DNA of 64,000 nt from Cerina sp048266425. Its GTDB lineage: Bacteria; Bacteroidota; Bacteroidia; Flavobacteriales; Flavobacteriaceae. The position numbers and the translations under genes were made by a program. The notes under the pieces were generated by a model. It was not told the DNA's origin. It made no database searches and saw only the letters and a program-made list of their open reading frames with translations. Positions within the stretch are counted from its first letter, which is position 1, and every line of letters starts with the position of its first letter. Shown piece after piece: positions 62,242 to 64,000 of the stretch. The DNA lies in NCBI GenBank assembly GCA_048266425.1, contig JBLWZN010000012.1, forward strand, positions 1-64,000, written 5' to 3'.

Positions 62242-63495
62242 ATGCGATATTCGTTTGCACTTTTACTTCTCCTCTTTATTTCAACTGCTAATAATCTTCG
62301 AGCGGAAACGATTACCGTTTGTTCTACCTGTGAAATAAAGACCATCAAGGAAGCAATAGAACATGCTTCCGATTTTGATACCCTATTGATCAAAACAGGG
62401 ACGTATAGGGAATTTAATATTCGAATAGAAAAACCCTTGACCCTCATTGGGGAAGGTCTCCCGGTGATCGATGGGGAGGATAGGGGCGAAATTATAACCA
62501 TAGTTGCAGACAATGTCACTTTGGACGGAATAAAGGTAATCAACGTCGGCACCAGCTATACCACAGATTATGCTGCAATTCGATTGATTAAATGCAGGGA
62601 TTTTGTGATTAGGAATGTGGTGCTGGAAAGCCTTTTTTTTGGAATTTACCTGGAAAAGGCGTCCCACGGCAAGATTTTGAACAATAGGATAAAAGGAGAT
62701 GCAGTAGATGAATTTGGATCGGGTAACGGAATTCATCTGTGGTACGCCAAAAATATTGAGATTATCGGTAACGATATACAGCATGTTAGGGACGGTATCT
62801 ATTTTGAATTCGCCGATAATTGTATCATCAAGGACAACTATAGCCATAACAATATACGATACGGGCTACATTTTATGTTCTCCAATCACGATGTATATGA
62901 GGGCAATACCTTTGAAAAGAATGGGGCCGGAGTGGCGGTAATGTTCTCTAAATTTATCAATATGTACAACAATACTTTTAAAAATAATTGGGGAACAGCC
63001 TCTTATGGGCTCTTGCTCAAGGAGATCAACGATGCCGAAATTATTGGCAATCTCTTTGAAGAGAACACCATTGGCATCAATATAGAAGGTACAAACAGGA
63101 TTGCGTACCGCGATAATAATTTTATTGGGAACGGTTGGGCCCTTAAGGTTCGCGGAGCCGTATATACCAATTCTTTTATCGGCAACAATTTTTTATACAA
63201 TTCGTTTGATCTGTCGTACAACAGCAACCTGAACGATAACGTTTTTGATAAGAATTATTGGAGTGGATATACCGGCTATGATTTAGATAAGGACGGAATT
63301 GGGGATGTTCCCTATAGGCCTGTGAAATTATTTTCCTATATAGTGAACCGCACCCCGGAGACCATAGTGCTTTTGCGCAGCCTTTTTATGGATATTATAG
63401 ATTTCTCCGAAAAAGTGTCCCCGGTCTTTACCCCGGATAATTTAATGGATGCCAATCCGGTGATGAAGAAAATAAGTGTAGGGCCAAGAACATAG
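62242..63495 (+). CDS. nosD: Periplasmic copper-processing protein NosD
   Basis: A 417-residue exported right-handed beta-helix protein (signal peptide ending near RA). The body contains carbohydrate-binding/hydrolase-like repeats such as DFVIRNVVLES, NGIHLWYAKNIEIIGNDIQHVRDGIYFEF, YGLHFMFSNHDVYEGN and NRIAYRDNNFIGN, then NYWSGYTGYDLDKDGIGDVPYRPV near the C-terminus, the NosD mark. NosD works with the NosFY ABC transporter in maturation of the copper sites. It is 88 bp after nosL. Confidence 0.94.
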   Translation: MRYSFALLLLLFISTANNLRAETITVCSTCEIKTIKEAIEHASDFDTLLIKTGTYREFNIRIEKPLTLIGEGLPVIDGEDRGEIITIVADNVTLDGIKVINVGTSYTTDYAAIRLIKCRDFVIRNVVLESLFFGIYLEKASHGKILNNRIKGDAVDEFGSGNGIHLWYAKNIEIIGNDIQHVRDGIYFEFADNCIIKDNYSHNNIRYGLHFMFSNHDVYEGNTFEKNGAGVAVMFSKFINMYNNTFKNNWGTASYGLLLKEINDAEIIGNLFEENTIGINIEGTNRIAYRDNNFIGNGWALKVRGAVYTNSFIGNNFLYNSFDLSYNSNLNDNVFDKNYWSGYTGYDLDKDGIGDVPYRPVKLFSYIVNRTPETIVLLRSLFMDIIDFSEKVSPVFTPDNLMDANPVMKKISVGPRT

Positions 63496-63642
63496 AGCCA
63501 AGAACCAAGATTAAAGGATGCTATCCTAAAGGAACGATTTTTGACTCATGGGGAATTTAAAAGTTCTTTAACCCGAATTTGTGAATCTTGGGGATCTAAT
63601 AAACACTAAATACTGGTTACTAATTACTTTGTACTATAAAAA

Positions 63643-64000
63643 ATGATAGAAATACAAAACCTACATAAAAAATTTGGTAGTAACCAGGTCTTAACAGGAT
63701 TGGATCTGGAAATTTCAGATGGCGGTATTTTTGCAATTCTGGGCCCCAATGGGTCGGGGAAGACAACGCTTATCAAAAGTATTTTAGGAATGGTTATCCC
63801 AAACAAGGGCGTCATCCAAGTTCAAGGTCAAAACATCAAAAGTCACTGGGAGTATCGCCAACAAATCAATTATTTGCCTCAAATTGCGAACTTTCCCGGC
63901 AATCTTGCCGTAAAGGAACTTGTTCGGATGATCAAGGACCTACGGCAAAAACCAAGTGAAGAGGAAAAGTTGATCGACCTTTTTGGACTGAAGCCATTTT
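63643..64000 (+). CDS. nosF: ABC transporter ATP-binding protein NosF (partial)
   Basis: The first 119 codons of an ABC ATPase, cut by the window end. MIEIQNLHKKFGSNQVLTGLDLEI opens the domain, GPNGSGKTTL is the Walker A and NYLPQIANFPGNLAVKEL is the Q-loop. By position after nosD and by the family order nosDFY it is NosF, the ATPase of the NosFY transporter. The signature and Walker B motifs lie beyond the window, so intactness cannot be judged. Confidence 0.9.
   Translation, partial: MIEIQNLHKKFGSNQVLTGLDLEISDGGIFAILGPNGSGKTTLIKSILGMVIPNKGVIQVQGQNIKSHWEYRQQINYLPQIANFPGNLAVKELVRMIKDLRQKPSEEEKLIDLFGLKPF

Noticed and set aside
1..64000. tRNA, rRNA, CRISPR arrays, insertion sequences, prophage
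   Set aside because: I searched by eye for their typical sequences and repeats and found none.

Overview
The window looks like chromosomal DNA of a marine member of the Flavobacteriaceae (Bacteroidetes). Evidence for this: promoters with the Bacteroidetes -7 motif TAnnTTTG, start sites with little or no Shine-Dalgarno sequence, Bacteroidetes-type lipoprotein signals, two large sulfatases, TonB-dependent uptake and a clade II (Sec-exported) nitrous oxide reductase. I saw no rRNA, tRNA, CRISPR array, transposase or phage gene. The sequence is cut inside an ABC ATPase gene (nosF) at its right end.

Layout. 0-11 kb: envelope and household genes (AsmA-like DUF748 protein, DUF6515, DUF2092, DUF4202, a PafA-type alkaline phosphatase, two outer-membrane barrels, small envelope proteins). 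11-21 kb: a sulfatase/DUF1254 locus. An arylsulfatase plus barrel operon diverges from a regulator gene with a DNA-binding-like N-terminus and TPR C-terminus; beyond the regulator lies an operon with two DUF1254 lipoproteins and a porin-like barrel. Both operons carry the same 34-bp promoter block with a 7-2-7 inverted repeat. 21-28 kb: pgi, a universal stress protein, and a probable D-glutamate route (DgcA-like epimerase, DgcN-like DUF1611 protein, PLP enzyme). 28-35 kb: small stress proteins, a ribosome hibernation factor, a CynX-type transporter, NhaA and a K+/H+ antiporter. 35-46 kb: a signalling and stress block with two universal stress proteins, two GreA/Rnk-like factors, a sigma-54 two-component pair, and a PAS-LOV-PAS histidine kinase next to a response regulator fused to a CRP/FNR domain. 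46-53 kb: an octaheme cytochrome/TPR lipoprotein, a second arylsulfatase and HemN. 53-64 kb: a copper-acquisition module (NosA/OprC-like receptor and two metal-motif proteins) followed by the nos cluster (cytochrome c, fasciclin lipoprotein, nosZ, NosB-like protein, nosL, nosD, nosF).

The most striking result ties the second half together. Nine intergenic sites match ATGAY-N4-RTCAT, an FNR-type palindrome. Every one is followed, after exactly 22 bp, by a TAnnTTTG -7 element in the correct orientation. The genes downstream are hemN, the nos operon, the copper module, a universal stress operon, TerB-like and DGC-domain proteins, two tiny proteins, and one stretch that looks like a small RNA. 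The only CRP/FNR-family protein in the window is the receiver-CRP fusion. It has no iron-sulfur cysteines and is encoded directly after a kinase carrying a canonical LOV blue-light motif. A light- or redox-controlled kinase acting through a phosphorylated CRP-type activator on a microaerobic/N2O-respiration regulon is therefore a concrete hypothesis, though the link between regulator and sites is inferred.
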